From: Microbacterium sp. AK009 | GTDB taxonomy: Bacteria; Actinomycetota; Actinomycetes; Actinomycetales; Microbacteriaceae | Assembly: GCF_013410955.1 (NCBI RefSeq) | Contig: NZ_JACCCG010000002.1 | Coordinates: 434,001 to 498,000 of the forward strand | Reading direction: 5' to 3' | Length of the DNA: 64,000 nucleotides | In this document: in pieces, positions 9,034 through 17,298 of the stretch | Position numbering within the stretch: the stretch's first letter is position 1 | Layout: each line of letters opens with the position of its first letter | Notes under the pieces: generated by a model | Told to the model about the DNA's origin: nothing | Seen by the model: only the letters and a program-made list of their open reading frames with translations | Database searches by the model: none | Program-made: the position numbers and the translations under genes

Positions 9034-9680
9034 CGGCTCACCACCAGTCGTCGCTCGAGTTGAGACGCCAGGAACCCGAGCGGAATGGTGATCACGAGGT
9101 ACAACGCCGCGGCAGCGACGAGGATCGGGACCACGATGTTGCCGAAGGCGTTTGTGAGTTCACGCGTCGCGGCGAAGATCTCCACGATGAAGAAGCCGCC
9201 TGCCACAGACGTGTTCTTCGTCAGCGCGATGAAGACGTTGATCAGCGGAGGGATCGTCATCCGGAAGGCCTGCGGCAGAATCACCAGACTCACCGTCTGC
9301 CCGAAGCCAAGGCCGATGCTTCGCGCTGCCTCCGCCTGCCCCACCGGCACGCCGTTGATTCCCGACCGAAGCGCCTCACTGACGAACGCCGACGTGTAGT
9401 ACACCAACGCCAGGATCGCGAGCAGGAAATAGGGAGCGCGGACGCCCATCATGGGCAGCACCATCCCGAAGAACACGAACACCAGCGTCAGCGGCGTGTT
9501 GCGGGCTATCTCCGTCCACGCGGCGGAGAAGCCACGAAGAGAGGCGACCGGCGAGATGCGCATCGCCGCGAGAACCGTCCCGACGACGAGCGACAGGACG
9601 CCACTCAGTCCGAGAAGAGCCAGCGTGACGCGAAAACCGTCCCAGAAGGTCGGGATGATGATGCCCAACGGATCTTCCAC
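9030..9680 (-). CDS. gluC: Glutamate-type amino acid ABC transporter permease
   Basis: This second permease of the importer has 216 residues and five membrane segments. The EAA loop is at EALRSGINGVPVGQAEAARS. It starts at GTG 9680, preceded by a GGGGG Shine-Dalgarno. It should form a heterodimeric channel with the downstream gluD, whose start overlaps its stop. A stem-loop separates it from gluB and may tune its expression relative to the more abundant binding protein. Confidence 0.86.
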   Translation of the reverse strand: MEDPLGIIIPTFWDGFRVTLALLGLSGVLSLVVGTVLAAMRISPVASLRGFSAAWTEIARNTPLTLVFVFFGMVLPMMGVRAPYFLLAILALVYYTSAFVSEALRSGINGVPVGQAEAARSIGLGFGQTVSLVILPQAFRMTIPPLINVFIALTKNTSVAGGFFIVEIFAATRELTNAFGNIVVPILVAAAALYLVITIPLGFLASQLERRLVVSR

Positions 9681-9709
9681 CGGTCCCCCTCTCTTGGCCT
9701 CAGGAGATG

Positions 9710-9733
9710 CCCCGGCCGCGCGGGCGGCCGGGG
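9710..9733 (-). terminator. Intercistronic stem-loop between gluB and gluC
   Basis: A perfect 9-bp stem (CCCCGGCCG/CGGCCGGGG) with a 6-nt loop lies between the binding-protein gene and the permease genes. There is no T-run, so it is more likely a partial terminator or an mRNA-stabilising element than a full stop. Such elements are common after genes for periplasmic or lipoprotein receptors. Confidence 0.55.
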
Positions 9734-9746
9734 TATCCGTGTCCGA

Positions 9747-10619
9747 TCAGTAGCGGTCGACTGCCGGCGGCTCGACGAACTCGAGGATCGTGCCCGCCGT
9801 GGCATCCCACGCCGCCTCGTACGACCCGTCCTCGTAGGACTGCTCGAGCACGTCGTTGATCCAGTTGCGGAACTCGGTGTCCTCCAGTGCCAGCCCGATG
9901 CCGTAGGGCTCCTCCGTGAAGGGCTCACCCACGACCTTGAACTCGCCCTCGTTCTGCGCGGCCAGACCGGCGAGGATCACGTTGTCGGTGGATACCGCGA
10001 CGACGGCGCCGTTGCGCAGCGGCTCGAGGCAGTTCGAGTACGTGTCGGTCAGGAGCACCTCGGCGCCCAACTCCTCGAGGTTCGCGGCCGGGGTGGACCC
10101 GGTAACCGAACACACGGGCTGGCCCACGAGGTCCTCTTCGCTTTCGATGTCGGTGTTGTCCGCGAGCGTCAGGATCGACTGGCCGGCCATGTAATACGGC
10201 CCTGCGAAGGAGATGACCTCTTTGCGGGTGTCGTTGATCGTGTACGTCGCGATGACGATGTCGACCTGATCGTTCTGGATGAACGGCTCGCGGTTCGCCG
10301 AGACCGTCTCGACCCACTCGATGTTCTCCTCGTCGATGCCGAGGTTGGCGGCGATGATCTTGCCGATCTCGACGTCGAAACCTTCGGGGGTTCCCGAGGG
10401 GCCTTGCAGGCCGAACAGCGGCTGGTCGAACTTGGTCCCGATCCGGATCGTGCCGGCCTCGTTCAGCTCGGCCATCGTGGTACCGGCCTCGAACGATGCC
10501 TCCGCCTCGGGCGTGACCTCCGGTGCGGCGGAGTCGGTCGGGCTGCCGGACTGGCAGGCCGTCAAGGCCAGCAGCCCCGCGGCCGCCACGGCGATCAAGG
10601 ACAGTCGTGTGCGCTTCAT
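9747..10619 (-). CDS. gluB: Glutamate-type ABC transporter substrate-binding lipoprotein
   Basis: This 290-residue extracellular solute receptor carries a lipoprotein signal peptide with lipobox LTAC and Cys22, so the mature protein is anchored to the outer face of the membrane. The rest is a family 3 solute-binding fold (PF00497-like), with GTIRIGTKFDQPLFG at its start and a two-lobe layout. It is the second gene of the operon, after the ATPase. Glutamate or another polar amino acid is the expected ligand. Confidence 0.9.
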   Translation of the reverse strand: MKRTRLSLIAVAAAGLLALTACQSGSPTDSAAPEVTPEAEASFEAGTTMAELNEAGTIRIGTKFDQPLFGLQGPSGTPEGFDVEIGKIIAANLGIDEENIEWVETVSANREPFIQNDQVDIVIATYTINDTRKEVISFAGPYYMAGQSILTLADNTDIESEEDLVGQPVCSVTGSTPAANLEELGAEVLLTDTYSNCLEPLRNGAVVAVSTDNVILAGLAAQNEGEFKVVGEPFTEEPYGIGLALEDTEFRNWINDVLEQSYEDGSYEAAWDATAGTILEFVEPPAVDRY

Positions 10620-10666
10620 CTCGGTTCCATTCCTTTGCTGTGCGGGACCGTTGTGGGGTCCCTTGT

Positions 10667-10680
10667 TTCGCGGCCGCGAA
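10667..10680. repeat. 14-bp perfect palindrome between gluA and gluB
   Basis: TTCGCGGCCGCGAA is a perfect palindrome in the 72-bp gap between the ATPase and binding-protein genes. It could be an operator or an mRNA stem-loop; nothing decides between them. Confidence 0.4.
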
Positions 10681-10691
10681 GGCCGCCGGGA

Positions 10692-11486
10692 TCAGTGCTC
10701 CAGGATCTTCGAGAGGAAGTCCTTCGCCCTGTCGCTCGTCGGATTCGTGAAGAAGCGTTCGGGTGGCGCCTCCTCGACGATCGCTCCGTCTGCCATGAAG
10801 AGAACACGATCAGCGGCCTTGCGCGCGAACCCCATTTCGTGCGTGACGACGATCATCGTCATGCCGTCGCCGGCCAGCCCGATCATCACATCGAGCACCT
10901 CGTTGATCATCTCGGGATCGAGTGCGCTGGTGGGCTCGTCCATCAGGATGAGCTTCGGGTTCATCGCCAGTGAGCGGGCGATCGCCACGCGCTGCTGCTG
11001 GCCACCGGAGAGCTGGTTCGGCATCTTCTTCGCCTGATTGGCCACCCCGACACGCTCGAGCAGCTGCATGGCGCGCTCATCGGCCTCCTTGCGCTTCATC
11101 CCCCGCACCCGCATCGGGCCGAGGGTGACGTTCTCCAGGACCGTCTTGTGCGCGAACAGGTTGAACGACTGGAAGACCATGCCGACGTCCGCCCGCAGGC
11201 GCGCCAGCGCCTTGCCCTCCTCCGGGAGAGGCTCGCCGTCGATGACGATGCGCCCGGAGTCGATGGTCTCCAGGCGGTTGATCGCTCGGCAGAGCGTCGA
11301 CTTGCCCGATCCCGACGGCCCGATGACGACGACGACTTCGCCGCGGTTCACGACGGTGTCGATGTCCTTGAGCACGTGGAGGTCGCCGAAGTGCTTGTCG
11401 ACGTGCTCGATCACCACGAGGGGCTCTCCGCGACGAACCGCGATGTTGGACGTCCGCGGTGCCGCCGTGGGTGCATCAGATGCCAT
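10692..11486 (-). CDS. gluA: Glutamate-type amino acid ABC transporter ATP-binding protein
   Basis: This ATPase of the importer has 264 residues from the ATG at 11486. Walker A is GPSGSGKST (56-64), the signature LSGGQ (159-163) and Walker B LMDEP (181-185), with [15 protein letters not shown] typical of polar amino-acid importers. The ATG at 11486 is preferred over the upstream GTG at 11495 because a TAGGGT -10 ends 7 nt before it. The 20 residues before the ATPase fold are poorly conserved-looking. It is first in the gluABCD operon. Confidence 0.93.
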   Translation of the reverse strand: MASDAPTAAPRTSNIAVRRGEPLVVIEHVDKHFGDLHVLKDIDTVVNRGEVVVVIGPSGSGKSTLCRAINRLETIDSGRIVIDGEPLPEEGKALARLRADVGMVFQSFNLFAHKTVLENVTLGPMRVRGMKRKEADERAMQLLERVGVANQAKKMPNQLSGGQQQRVAIARSLAMNPKLILMDEPTSALDPEMINEVLDVMIGLAGDGMTMIVVTHEMGFARKAADRVLFMADGAIVEEAPPERFFTNPTSDRAKDFLSKILEH

Positions 11487-11493
11487 GCCTGCC

Positions 11494-11499
11494 ACCCTA
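11494..11499 (-). promoter_or_regulatory. -10 hexamer of leaderless gluA promoter
   Basis: TAGGGT on the minus strand lies 7 nt upstream of ATG 11486. It overlaps the alternative GTG start at 11495, which would then not be transcribed. Confidence 0.5.
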
Positions 11500-11595
11500 G
11501 GCCGACGGCCGCTCGCAGACCGGTCAGGTGAGCAGACCTTAACCGAGTTGTAACAGCCCCTGTTTCAGACCAGCTGACGCGATGGATGCGAGATC

Positions 11596-12405
11596 TCAGC
11601 CCTGCGCGAGCACCGCGCGCTGCGCGAAGGCGGTCTCGTAGAGGCACACGCTCGCGGCCGTGGCGAGGTTCAACGACTCCGCCGCTCCATAGATCGGCAG
11701 GCGCAGCGACAGGTGGGCGAGAGCGAGCGCTTCGGGCTCGAGCCCCCTCGCCTCGTTGCCGAACAGCCACGCCGTCGGCTCGGACAGCGACGGGCGGTGG
11801 GCGAGGAAATCCTCTCCCCCGACGTCCGCGGCGATCACGCGGACGCCCGCAGCACGCGCGCGCTCGACGGTCGAGACGAGGTCGACGCCCACGGCCACGG
11901 GAAGATGGAAGAGCGAACCGGTGCTCGCCCGGACCACCTTCGGGTTGTACGGGTCGACGGTGCGTCCGGTCAGGATGACCGCATCAGCGCCGACCGCATC
12001 GGCGGCGCGGATGATCGTGCCGAGATTGCCCGGGTCGCGCACCTCCTCGCAGATGGCGATCAGGCGTGGCGCGGCGGCGAAGACGTCACGCACCGAGGTG
12101 GGGGTCTGTCGAGCGACGGCGACGATCCCCTGCGGCGTGACCGTGTCGGCCATCGCGTCCAGGACCGCCTCGGTGGCGAAGGTCACCTCGATGCCGGCGT
12201 CACGCGCGGCATCCCGGATATCGGCGTGCTTCTCCAGCGCGGTCGGCGTGGCATAGAGATCGACGACCGTGTCCGGGCGGTACGAGAGAACCTCCCGCGC
12301 GGCCTGCGGCCCCTCGAGCAGGAAGAGCCCCGTCTCCTGACGTGCGCTGCGCTTGGTGAGCTTCGCCACGGCGCGCACGCGCGGCGAGCGCGGATTCTCC
12401 AGCAC
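11596..12405 (-). CDS. TrmH-family (SpoU) 2'-O-ribose RNA methyltransferase
   Basis: This 269-residue SPOUT methyltransferase would use S-adenosylmethionine to methylate a ribose in rRNA or tRNA. It has an N-terminal substrate-binding domain (about 1-100) and the three SPOUT motifs: motif 1 NLGTIIRAADAVGADAVIL, motif 2 LFGNEARGLE and motif 3 LRLPIYGAAESLNLATAAS, which together form the trefoil knot. The GTG start at 12405 is supported by a TATGCT -10 exactly 6 nt upstream. It follows rplT, as tsnR/trmH genes do in many actinobacteria. The exact target nucleotide is unknown. Confidence 0.9.
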   Translation of the reverse strand: MLENPRSPRVRAVAKLTKRSARQETGLFLLEGPQAAREVLSYRPDTVVDLYATPTALEKHADIRDAARDAGIEVTFATEAVLDAMADTVTPQGIVAVARQTPTSVRDVFAAAPRLIAICEEVRDPGNLGTIIRAADAVGADAVILTGRTVDPYNPKVVRASTGSLFHLPVAVGVDLVSTVERARAAGVRVIAADVGGEDFLAHRPSLSEPTAWLFGNEARGLEPEALALAHLSLRLPIYGAAESLNLATAASVCLYETAFAQRAVLAQG

Positions 12406-12411
12406 AGCCCC

Positions 12412-12417
12412 AGCATA
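12412..12417 (-). promoter_or_regulatory. -10 hexamer of leaderless trmH-like gene
   Basis: TATGCT lies 6 nt before GTG 12405. It lets the methyltransferase gene be transcribed independently of the rplT operon. Confidence 0.5.
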
Positions 12418-12435
12418 CGGGCGCGGAGCGCATGC

Positions 12436-12471
12436 AACAGGGCACCCCTCCTTGTGGAGAGGTGCCCTGTT
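12436..12471 (-). terminator. Stem-loop after rplT
   Basis: An 11-bp perfect stem (AACAGGGCACC/GGTGCCCTGTT) encloses a further 4-bp stem with a TTGT loop. It begins 14 bp after the rplT stop and ends the infC-rpmI-rplT operon. There is no T-run on the minus strand, as is usual in high-GC genomes. Confidence 0.65.
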
Positions 12472-12485
12472 AGGGATGCCGGAAC

Positions 12486-12869
12486 TCAGGCGCTCTTGGG
12501 AGCGTTGACGTTCTCGGGGAGAGCCTGCTTCGCCGTCGCGACGAGCGAGGCGAAGACGGCCGGCTCGTTGACGGCCAGCTCGGCGAGCATGCGGCGGTCG
12601 ACCTGCACGCCGGCAAGGCCCAGGCCCTGGATGAATCGGTTGTAGGTGATGCCGTTCTGACGGGCAGCGGCGTTGATGCGCTGGATCCACAGGCGGCGGA
12701 AGTCGCCCTTGCGCTTACGACGGTCGCGGTAGGCGTAGACGAGCGAGTGGGTGACCTGCTCCTTCGCCTTGCGGTACAGCCGCGAACGCTGTCCGCGGTA
12801 ACCGGACGCGCGCTCGAGGATGACGCGACGCTTCTTCTGGGCGTTGACAGCCCGCTTTACTCTGGCCAT
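12486..12869 (-). CDS. rplT: 50S ribosomal protein L20
   Basis: L20 is needed early in 50S assembly and binds 23S rRNA. The 127-residue length is normal, and [38 protein letters not shown] is the typical basic N-terminal extension, followed by the globular domain with [20 protein letters not shown]. It is third in the infC-rpmI-rplT operon and ends at a strong stem-loop. Confidence 0.98.
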   Translation of the reverse strand: MARVKRAVNAQKKRRVILERASGYRGQRSRLYRKAKEQVTHSLVYAYRDRRKRKGDFRRLWIQRINAAARQNGITYNRFIQGLGLAGVQVDRRMLAELAVNEPAVFASLVATAKQALPENVNAPKSA

Positions 12870-12902
12870 TTCGTTTCGTTCCTAACCTTCGAGTCCGGGT
12901 GC

Positions 12903-13097
12903 TCAGCGACCGAGCAGCTTCTTGGCGACCTTGGCGTCACCCGGGGCGAGGACCTGGTCCTGCGACAGGCGACGGGTGCGCTTGGTGGGCTTCCCCTCGA
13001 AGTTGTGGCGGAGGTTCGCCTGCTGCTTCATGAGCTTGCCGGTGCCGGTGATCTTGAAGCGCTTCTTGGCACCCGAGTGGGTCTTCTGCTTCGGCAT
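12903..13097 (-). CDS. rpmI: 50S ribosomal protein L35
   Basis: This 64-residue ribosomal protein starts [20 protein letters not shown], the L35 signature, and ends KVAKKLLGR. It is preceded by an AAGGA Shine-Dalgarno about 8 nt before the ATG and lies between infC and rplT. The 88-nt spacer before it contains two stem-loops that could mediate feedback by L20. Confidence 0.98.
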   Translation of the reverse strand: MPKQKTHSGAKKRFKITGTGKLMKQQANLRHNFEGKPTKRTRRLSQDQVLAPGDAKVAKKLLGR

Positions 13098-13137
13098 CTT
13101 CTCGTTCCTTCTGATCTCGCCCGGGGGCGGGGTGGGA

Positions 13138-13177
13138 TCCCGCCGGAGCGGGAGTCTGATCCCGCACGGCGTGCGGG
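13138..13177 (-). promoter_or_regulatory. Two adjacent stem-loops in the infC-rpmI spacer
   Basis: Stem 1 is TCCCGC-CGGA-GCGGGA (13138-13153) and stem 2 is CCCGCAC-GGC-GTGCGGG (13161-13177). Both use CCCGC/GCGGG arms, so the arms could pair in alternative ways. In other bacteria L20 represses rpmI-rplT through structures here; a similar role is inferred. Confidence 0.4.
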
Positions 13178-13185
13178 AAGTCGGG

Positions 13186-13788
13186 TTATTCGGCCGGCGC
13201 CTCGGCGTCGCTGCGCGGAGCGCGCGCGGCTTCCTTATTGGCGGCGCGCTGCGCGTTCTGCTCGGCCTTGGCCTCGGACTTGTTCTTGTGCGGTGCGACC
13301 ACCATGGTCATGTTGCGTCCGTCGATCGTGGGGTTGGACTCCACGGTCCCGAACTCGGCGACATCCTCGGCGAACTTGCGGAGGAGGCGCACGCCCTGCT
13401 CGGGGCGGGACTGCTCCCGGCCGCGGAACAGGATCATGGCCTTGACCTTGTCGCCGGCCTTCAGGAAGCCTTCGGCGCGCTTGAGCTTGGTCTGGTAGTC
13501 GTGAGCCTCGATCTTCAGGCGGAACCGCACCTCTTTGAGGACGGTGTTGGCCTGATTGCGTCGGGCCTCTTTCGCCTTCTGCGCGTTCTCGTACTTGAAC
13601 TTCCCGTAGTCCATGATCTTGACCACGGGGGGCTTGGAGTTGGGGGCGACCTCGACCAGATCGAGATCGGCCTCCTGAGCCAGACGCTGTGCAACCTCGA
13701 TACGGACGACGCCGACCTGTTCGCCGTTGGGGCCGACGAGTCGGACCTCGGGAACGCGGATGCGCTCATTGGTGCGGGGATCGCTGAT
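13186..13788 (-). CDS. infC: Translation initiation factor IF-3 (probable AUC start)
   Basis: IF-3 binds the 30S subunit, proofreads the start codon and initiator tRNA and blocks premature 50S joining. The protein opens [19 protein letters not shown], the N-terminal domain, and has the linker and C-terminal domain with [18 protein letters not shown], then an Ala/Glu-rich tail. I place the start at ATC 13786-13788 (200 residues), because GAGGAG stands exactly 6 nt before it and the usual IF-3 homology begins there. The upstream in-frame ATG at 13818 has no Shine-Dalgarno. Rare AUU/AUC starts are the known basis of infC self-regulation. Confidence 0.95.
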   Translation of the reverse strand: MSDPRTNERIRVPEVRLVGPNGEQVGVVRIEVAQRLAQEADLDLVEVAPNSKPPVVKIMDYGKFKYENAQKAKEARRNQANTVLKEVRFRLKIEAHDYQTKLKRAEGFLKAGDKVKAMILFRGREQSRPEQGVRLLRKFAEDVAEFGTVESNPTIDGRNMTMVVAPHKNKSEAKAEQNAQRAANKEAARAPRSDAEAPAE

Positions 13789-13794
13789 GCGGAA

Positions 13795-13800
13795 CTCCTC
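13795..13800 (-). promoter_or_regulatory. Shine-Dalgarno of infC that supports the AUC start
   Basis: GAGGAG followed by TTCCGC and then ATC. Spacing is 6 nt, ideal for initiation at the non-canonical codon. The same sequence would be coding (Glu-Glu) if translation began at ATG 13818. Confidence 0.6.
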
Positions 13801-14059
13801 TTCGGTGGCGGTTGGCATCCCGCGACACGGTGCGACGCGGGGCGATCGAAGAACCACCCACCAGCGACGGCGCGCGAACGCCGGCTTTCCGCACCCGGTC
13901 CGTTTCCGGCGACCCCGACCGCAGCGCGGCCGAGGCGGAGTGCTTGACCCGGTAGCCTGGAGCGGCAAGCGCGGGTGGGATGTGATCCTCTTTCGGAACG
14001 GAGCAGAACGCTCCGAGCCCGCTGAAGTCTACCAGAGAGTGCGAGCAGCCAGCATCGAC

Positions 14060-14455
14060 ATGGATACCCGAGACGATTCCGTGCCCGCGGGCGATTCCCG
14101 ACCCGCGCAGTGGGAGGAGCAGGATGCCGCGGCGTCGGCGGCCACGCGAGACATCGCCGACGTTCCCGCGGTGGAGGTGATCACCACGACGGCGGTGCAC
14201 CTGATGAGCGCGGCGGCCGTGAAGGTGGGCCTCGCCGACGACCCCGCCCGGCAGGTCGACCTCGACGAGGCGCGCAAGCTCATCAATGCCCTTGCGGGAC
14301 TCATCACCGCCGGGGCCCCCGAGATCAGCGACATGCACGCCCGGTCGCTGCGCGACGGCCTGCGCTCACTGCAGCTGGCGTTCCGCGAGGCGTCCGTCAT
14401 TCCCGATCCCATCGGCAAGGGACCCGGCGAGAAGTGGACGGGTCCGGTGACCTGA
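14060..14455 (+). CDS. DUF1844 domain-containing protein
   Basis: This 131-residue protein has the DUF1844 pattern TTAVHLMSAAAVKVGL followed by DLDEARKLINALAGL (about 42-85), a small all-helical domain of unknown function conserved in actinobacteria near infC. The first 35 residues are acidic and low in complexity. It is divergent from infC, across 271 bp, and convergent with the sseB-like gene. The ATG at 14060 was taken because homology begins after it; other in-frame starts upstream lack a Shine-Dalgarno too. Likely cytoplasmic. Confidence 0.85.
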   Translation: MDTRDDSVPAGDSRPAQWEEQDAAASAATRDIADVPAVEVITTTAVHLMSAAAVKVGLADDPARQVDLDEARKLINALAGLITAGAPEISDMHARSLRDGLRSLQLAFREASVIPDPIGKGPGEKWTGPVT

Positions 14456-14474
14456 TCCGGCCGGCCGGAGATCA
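14453..14474. terminator. Bidirectional stem-loop between convergent genes
   Basis: A perfect 14-bp palindrome, TCCGGCCGGCCGGA (14456-14469), is extended by TGAT/ATCA arms with one bulge. It spans the stop codons of both converging genes, so it may terminate transcription from either side. Confidence 0.4.
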
Positions 14475-15260
14475 GGCGCTGCGACGCAGCTTGATCGTCA
14501 GGGAGTCGACGAGCACGGCGACGCGATCATCGGCTGCCCACCGTTTGGCGAGTCGCGCCAGGACGGCGTCGAGCTCCCCCCGGTCCAGACCCTGGACCAG
14601 CTCGAGCTCGACGACGAGCTCCGGGCCCCGCAAACGCGCCGTGGGGTCCCCCGGCGCGAGCGAGAAATCGATGACCGCCAGTTCGCTCGCCACGCTCTCG
14701 CGGAGGCCCGCGTACACCTCGGGCGAGGTGTAGCTCGGTTCCCAGCCCTGACCCTGCGCGATCGCCCACACGGCCGGCCGGCGCAGCACGAACTCCGTCG
14801 GTGAACCCGGGTCGATCACGATGAGCTCGGTGTCCTCGGCGGCGACGGCGAGAGCGGTCCGCACCCCGTCAGCCGGAACCGGGCGGGCGGCGGCGTCCCA
14901 TCGCGTCATGGCCTCGACGGAGGTGAAGACGGGGAGGACGCGTCGACCGTCGGGGGCCGCCACCGACACGATGGACAGCTCCTGCGTCTTGTCCACAGCC
15001 AGGCCGTGCGCACCCACGCCCTCGTCGCCCTTCTCGGCGATGAGCGGGATGAGGAGCCGCGCGGACCGGTAGGCGTCCACCACCGCGCGCTCGTCACCCT
15101 CGCCCCGCCCGAACGCCTCGAGGGCTGCGAGAAGCCGCGGGTCGGCACGGCCGTCGTCGCCGGCATGTGGGTTGGGCTGGAAGGCGCGCCCCTCCCAGGG
15201 CACCCCGGCCGAGTCGGCGGCAGCGGCGTGATCGTGGGGCGGGTCAGTGTCCGGCGACAT
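14472..15260 (-). CDS. SseB-family protein
   Basis: This 262-residue protein has two halves: residues about 30-150 match the SseB N-terminal fold ([42 protein letters not shown]), and the rest resembles the SseB C-terminal domain. SseB-like proteins are poorly understood; a role in serine or sulfur metabolism has been suggested for the E. coli namesake. It is the last gene of the his cluster here. Its ATG at 15260 lies inside the end of priA (17-bp overlap), so it is coupled to it. Confidence 0.82.
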   Translation of the reverse strand: MSPDTDPPHDHAAAADSAGVPWEGRAFQPNPHAGDDGRADPRLLAALEAFGRGEGDERAVVDAYRSARLLIPLIAEKGDEGVGAHGLAVDKTQELSIVSVAAPDGRRVLPVFTSVEAMTRWDAAARPVPADGVRTALAVAAEDTELIVIDPGSPTEFVLRRPAVWAIAQGQGWEPSYTSPEVYAGLRESVASELAVIDFSLAPGDPTARLRGPELVVELELVQGLDRGELDAVLARLAKRWAADDRVAVLVDSLTIKLRRSA

Positions 15261-15990
15261 CCAGCGCCTCACGCAGGGTGAAGGCCCCGGCATACAGCGC
15301 CTTGCCGACGATCGCACCTTCCACGCCGAGGGGAACCAGCTCGCGGAGGGCGGCGATGTCATCGAGGCTCGACACGCCGCCCGACGCCACGACCGGCTTC
15401 GGGGTGCGCGCCGTCATCTCGCGCAGGAGCTCGAGGTTCGGGCCGCGGAGGGTTCCGTCCTTGGTGACGTCGGTGACGACGTAGCGGCTGCAGCCCGCGC
15501 TCTCGAGGCGCGTCAGCACCGTCCACAGGTCGCCGCCGTCGCGCGTCCAGCCGCGCGCGGCCAGGGTTGTGCCGCGGACGTCGAGGCCGACGGCGACGAG
15601 CTCGCCGTAGCGCCCGATCACATCCGCCGCCCACTCGGGGTTCTCCAGCGCTGCCGTGCCGAGGTTCACCCGGGCGGCACCGGATTCGAGCGCGGCGTCG
15701 AGCGAGGCGTCATCACGGATGCCACCGGAGACCTCGACCTGGACGCCGCGGACCTGCTTGATGACCTTGCGCAGGACCCCGGCGTTGCTTCCTCGCCCGA
15801 AGGCGGCGTCGAGGTCGACGAGGTGGATCCACTGGGCTCCCTGGCGCGCCCAGTCCAGCGCCGCATCGACGGGGTCGCCGTAGTTCGTCTCGCTGCCGGC
15901 CTCACCCTGTGTCAGTCGTACCGCTTTGCCCCCCGCCACATCGACGGCGGGGAGGAGGGTCAAAGCGGGCGTGGACGCGAAATCGTTCAT
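15244..15990 (-). CDS. priA: Bifunctional ProFAR isomerase/phosphoribosylanthranilate isomerase
   Basis: PriA is a (beta-alpha)8 barrel that performs both the HisA and TrpF Amadori rearrangements in actinobacteria. The 248-residue protein has Asp17 in LLPAVDV, Asp178 in TDVTKDGT and, in between, [12 protein letters not shown], whose Arg146 and Trp148 match the PriA residues that adapt the pocket to both substrates. A separate trpF is therefore not expected, though the window cannot show that. It lies after hisH and overlaps the sseB-like gene. Confidence 0.93.
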   Translation of the reverse strand: MNDFASTPALTLLPAVDVAGGKAVRLTQGEAGSETNYGDPVDAALDWARQGAQWIHLVDLDAAFGRGSNAGVLRKVIKQVRGVQVEVSGGIRDDASLDAALESGAARVNLGTAALENPEWAADVIGRYGELVAVGLDVRGTTLAARGWTRDGGDLWTVLTRLESAGCSRYVVTDVTKDGTLRGPNLELLREMTARTPKPVVASGGVSSLDDIAALRELVPLGVEGAIVGKALYAGAFTLREALDVAGH

Positions 15991-16042
15991 GGCTCCCTGA
16001 CGGGTCGTGGGGCGCGGAGGGTCACCGCGCGAAGGCACGGTT

Positions 16043-16693
16043 TCAGAGGGTAGCCCTGCGAAGGCCCGTGATCCAATTGGCCAGCAGCCGGATGCCGGCC
16101 GCCCCCGACTTCTCCGGGTGGAACTGCGTGGCCGAGAGCGGCCCGTTCTCGACGGCGGCCAGGAACGGCTCCCCGTAGGTCGTCCAGGTCAGCGCCGGCT
16201 GGGGGAAGGGGTCGTGAACCTCGAGCTCCCAGCTCTTGGCCGCGAACGAGTGCACGAAGTAGAAGCGCTCGTCGGCGAGCCCGGCGAACAGCCGACTCTG
16301 CGGATCGGGTGTGACGGTGTTCCACCCGATGTGCGGGAGCACCGGCGCCTCGAGCTGCGTCACCTCGCCCGGCCACTCGCCGAGCCCGGCCGTGTCGACG
16401 CCGCGCTCGCGCCCCCATTCGAAGAGGACCTGCATGCCCACGCAGATGCCGAGGACGGGAAGCCCGCCGGCCAGTCGACGCTCGATGAGCTCATCGCCTC
16501 GCCGCGCGCGGAGCGCTTCCATCACGGCCCGGTACGCTCCGACACCCGGCACCACGAGGCCATCGGCATCGCGCACCAGTCCGGGGTCGGCGGTCAGACG
16601 GGCGTCGGCGCCGGCTTCGACGAGCGCCTTGACGGCGCTGTGGACGTTGCCCGACCCGTAATCGAGGACGGCGACGAGCGGACGGTCGCTCAC
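16043..16693 (-). CDS. hisH: Imidazole glycerol phosphate synthase, glutaminase subunit
   Basis: HisH releases ammonia from glutamine and channels it to HisF for imidazole glycerol phosphate formation. The 216-residue class I glutaminase has the nucleophile Cys84 in GICVGMQ and the His192/Glu194 pair in FHPEKSG; the N-terminal VLDYGSGN is typical. It starts at GTG 16693, overlapping the hisB stop by 4 bp. hisF is not in the window. Confidence 0.96.
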   Translation of the reverse strand: MSDRPLVAVLDYGSGNVHSAVKALVEAGADARLTADPGLVRDADGLVVPGVGAYRAVMEALRARRGDELIERRLAGGLPVLGICVGMQVLFEWGRERGVDTAGLGEWPGEVTQLEAPVLPHIGWNTVTPDPQSRLFAGLADERFYFVHSFAAKSWELEVHDPFPQPALTWTTYGEPFLAAVENGPLSATQFHPEKSGAAGIRLLANWITGLRRATL

Positions 16694-17298
16694 AGGGCTC
16701 CCTTGGTGCTGGGAATGCCCTCGACCAGGGCGTCCCACGCCTTGGCAGCCCGGAACGCGCGGGCGAACGCCTTGTACTCCGCCTCGGCGATGTGGTGGGG
16801 ATCACGTCCGCTCAGCACCTCGACGTGGAGGGTGAGTCCACCGTGGACGGCGAGGGCTTCGAAGGTGTGCCGGACCAGCGAGCCGGTGAAGTGGCCGCCG
16901 ATCAGGTGGAGCTCGAATCCCGCCGGCTCGCCCCCGTGCACGAGGTACGGCCGCCCGCTGATGTCGACGACCGCGCGCGCGAGCGCCTCGTCCAACGGCA
17001 CCATCGCGTCGCCGTACCGGGAGATCCCCGCCTTGTCGCCGAGCGCCTGTCGGATGGCCTGGCCGAGGACGATCGCGGTGTCCTCCACCGTGTGGTGCGC
17101 GTCGATGTCGGTGTCGCCGTGGGCGCGGACGGTGAGGTCGGTCAGGGAGTGCTTCGCGAAGGCCGTCAGCATGTGGTCGAAGAACGGAACCGTGGTCTGG
17201 ATGCTGCTCCGACCGGTGCCGTCGAGATCGAGCTCCACCTCGACGGTGGACTCGCTCGTCGCGCGACGAAGCGACGCGGTACGCGCAGGACGGGTCAT
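16690..17298 (-). CDS. hisB: Imidazoleglycerol-phosphate dehydratase
   Basis: HisB removes water from imidazole glycerol phosphate, the sixth histidine step. The 202-residue monofunctional form (no phosphatase domain) has the two metal-binding motifs HHTVED (68-73) and [11 protein letters not shown] near the C-terminus. It overlaps hisC (ATGA) and hisH (GTGA), so the cluster is one tightly coupled transcript. Confidence 0.97.
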   Translation of the reverse strand: MTRPARTASLRRATSESTVEVELDLDGTGRSSIQTTVPFFDHMLTAFAKHSLTDLTVRAHGDTDIDAHHTVEDTAIVLGQAIRQALGDKAGISRYGDAMVPLDEALARAVVDISGRPYLVHGGEPAGFELHLIGGHFTGSLVRHTFEALAVHGGLTLHVEVLSGRDPHHIAEAEYKAFARAFRAAKAWDALVEGIPSTKGAL

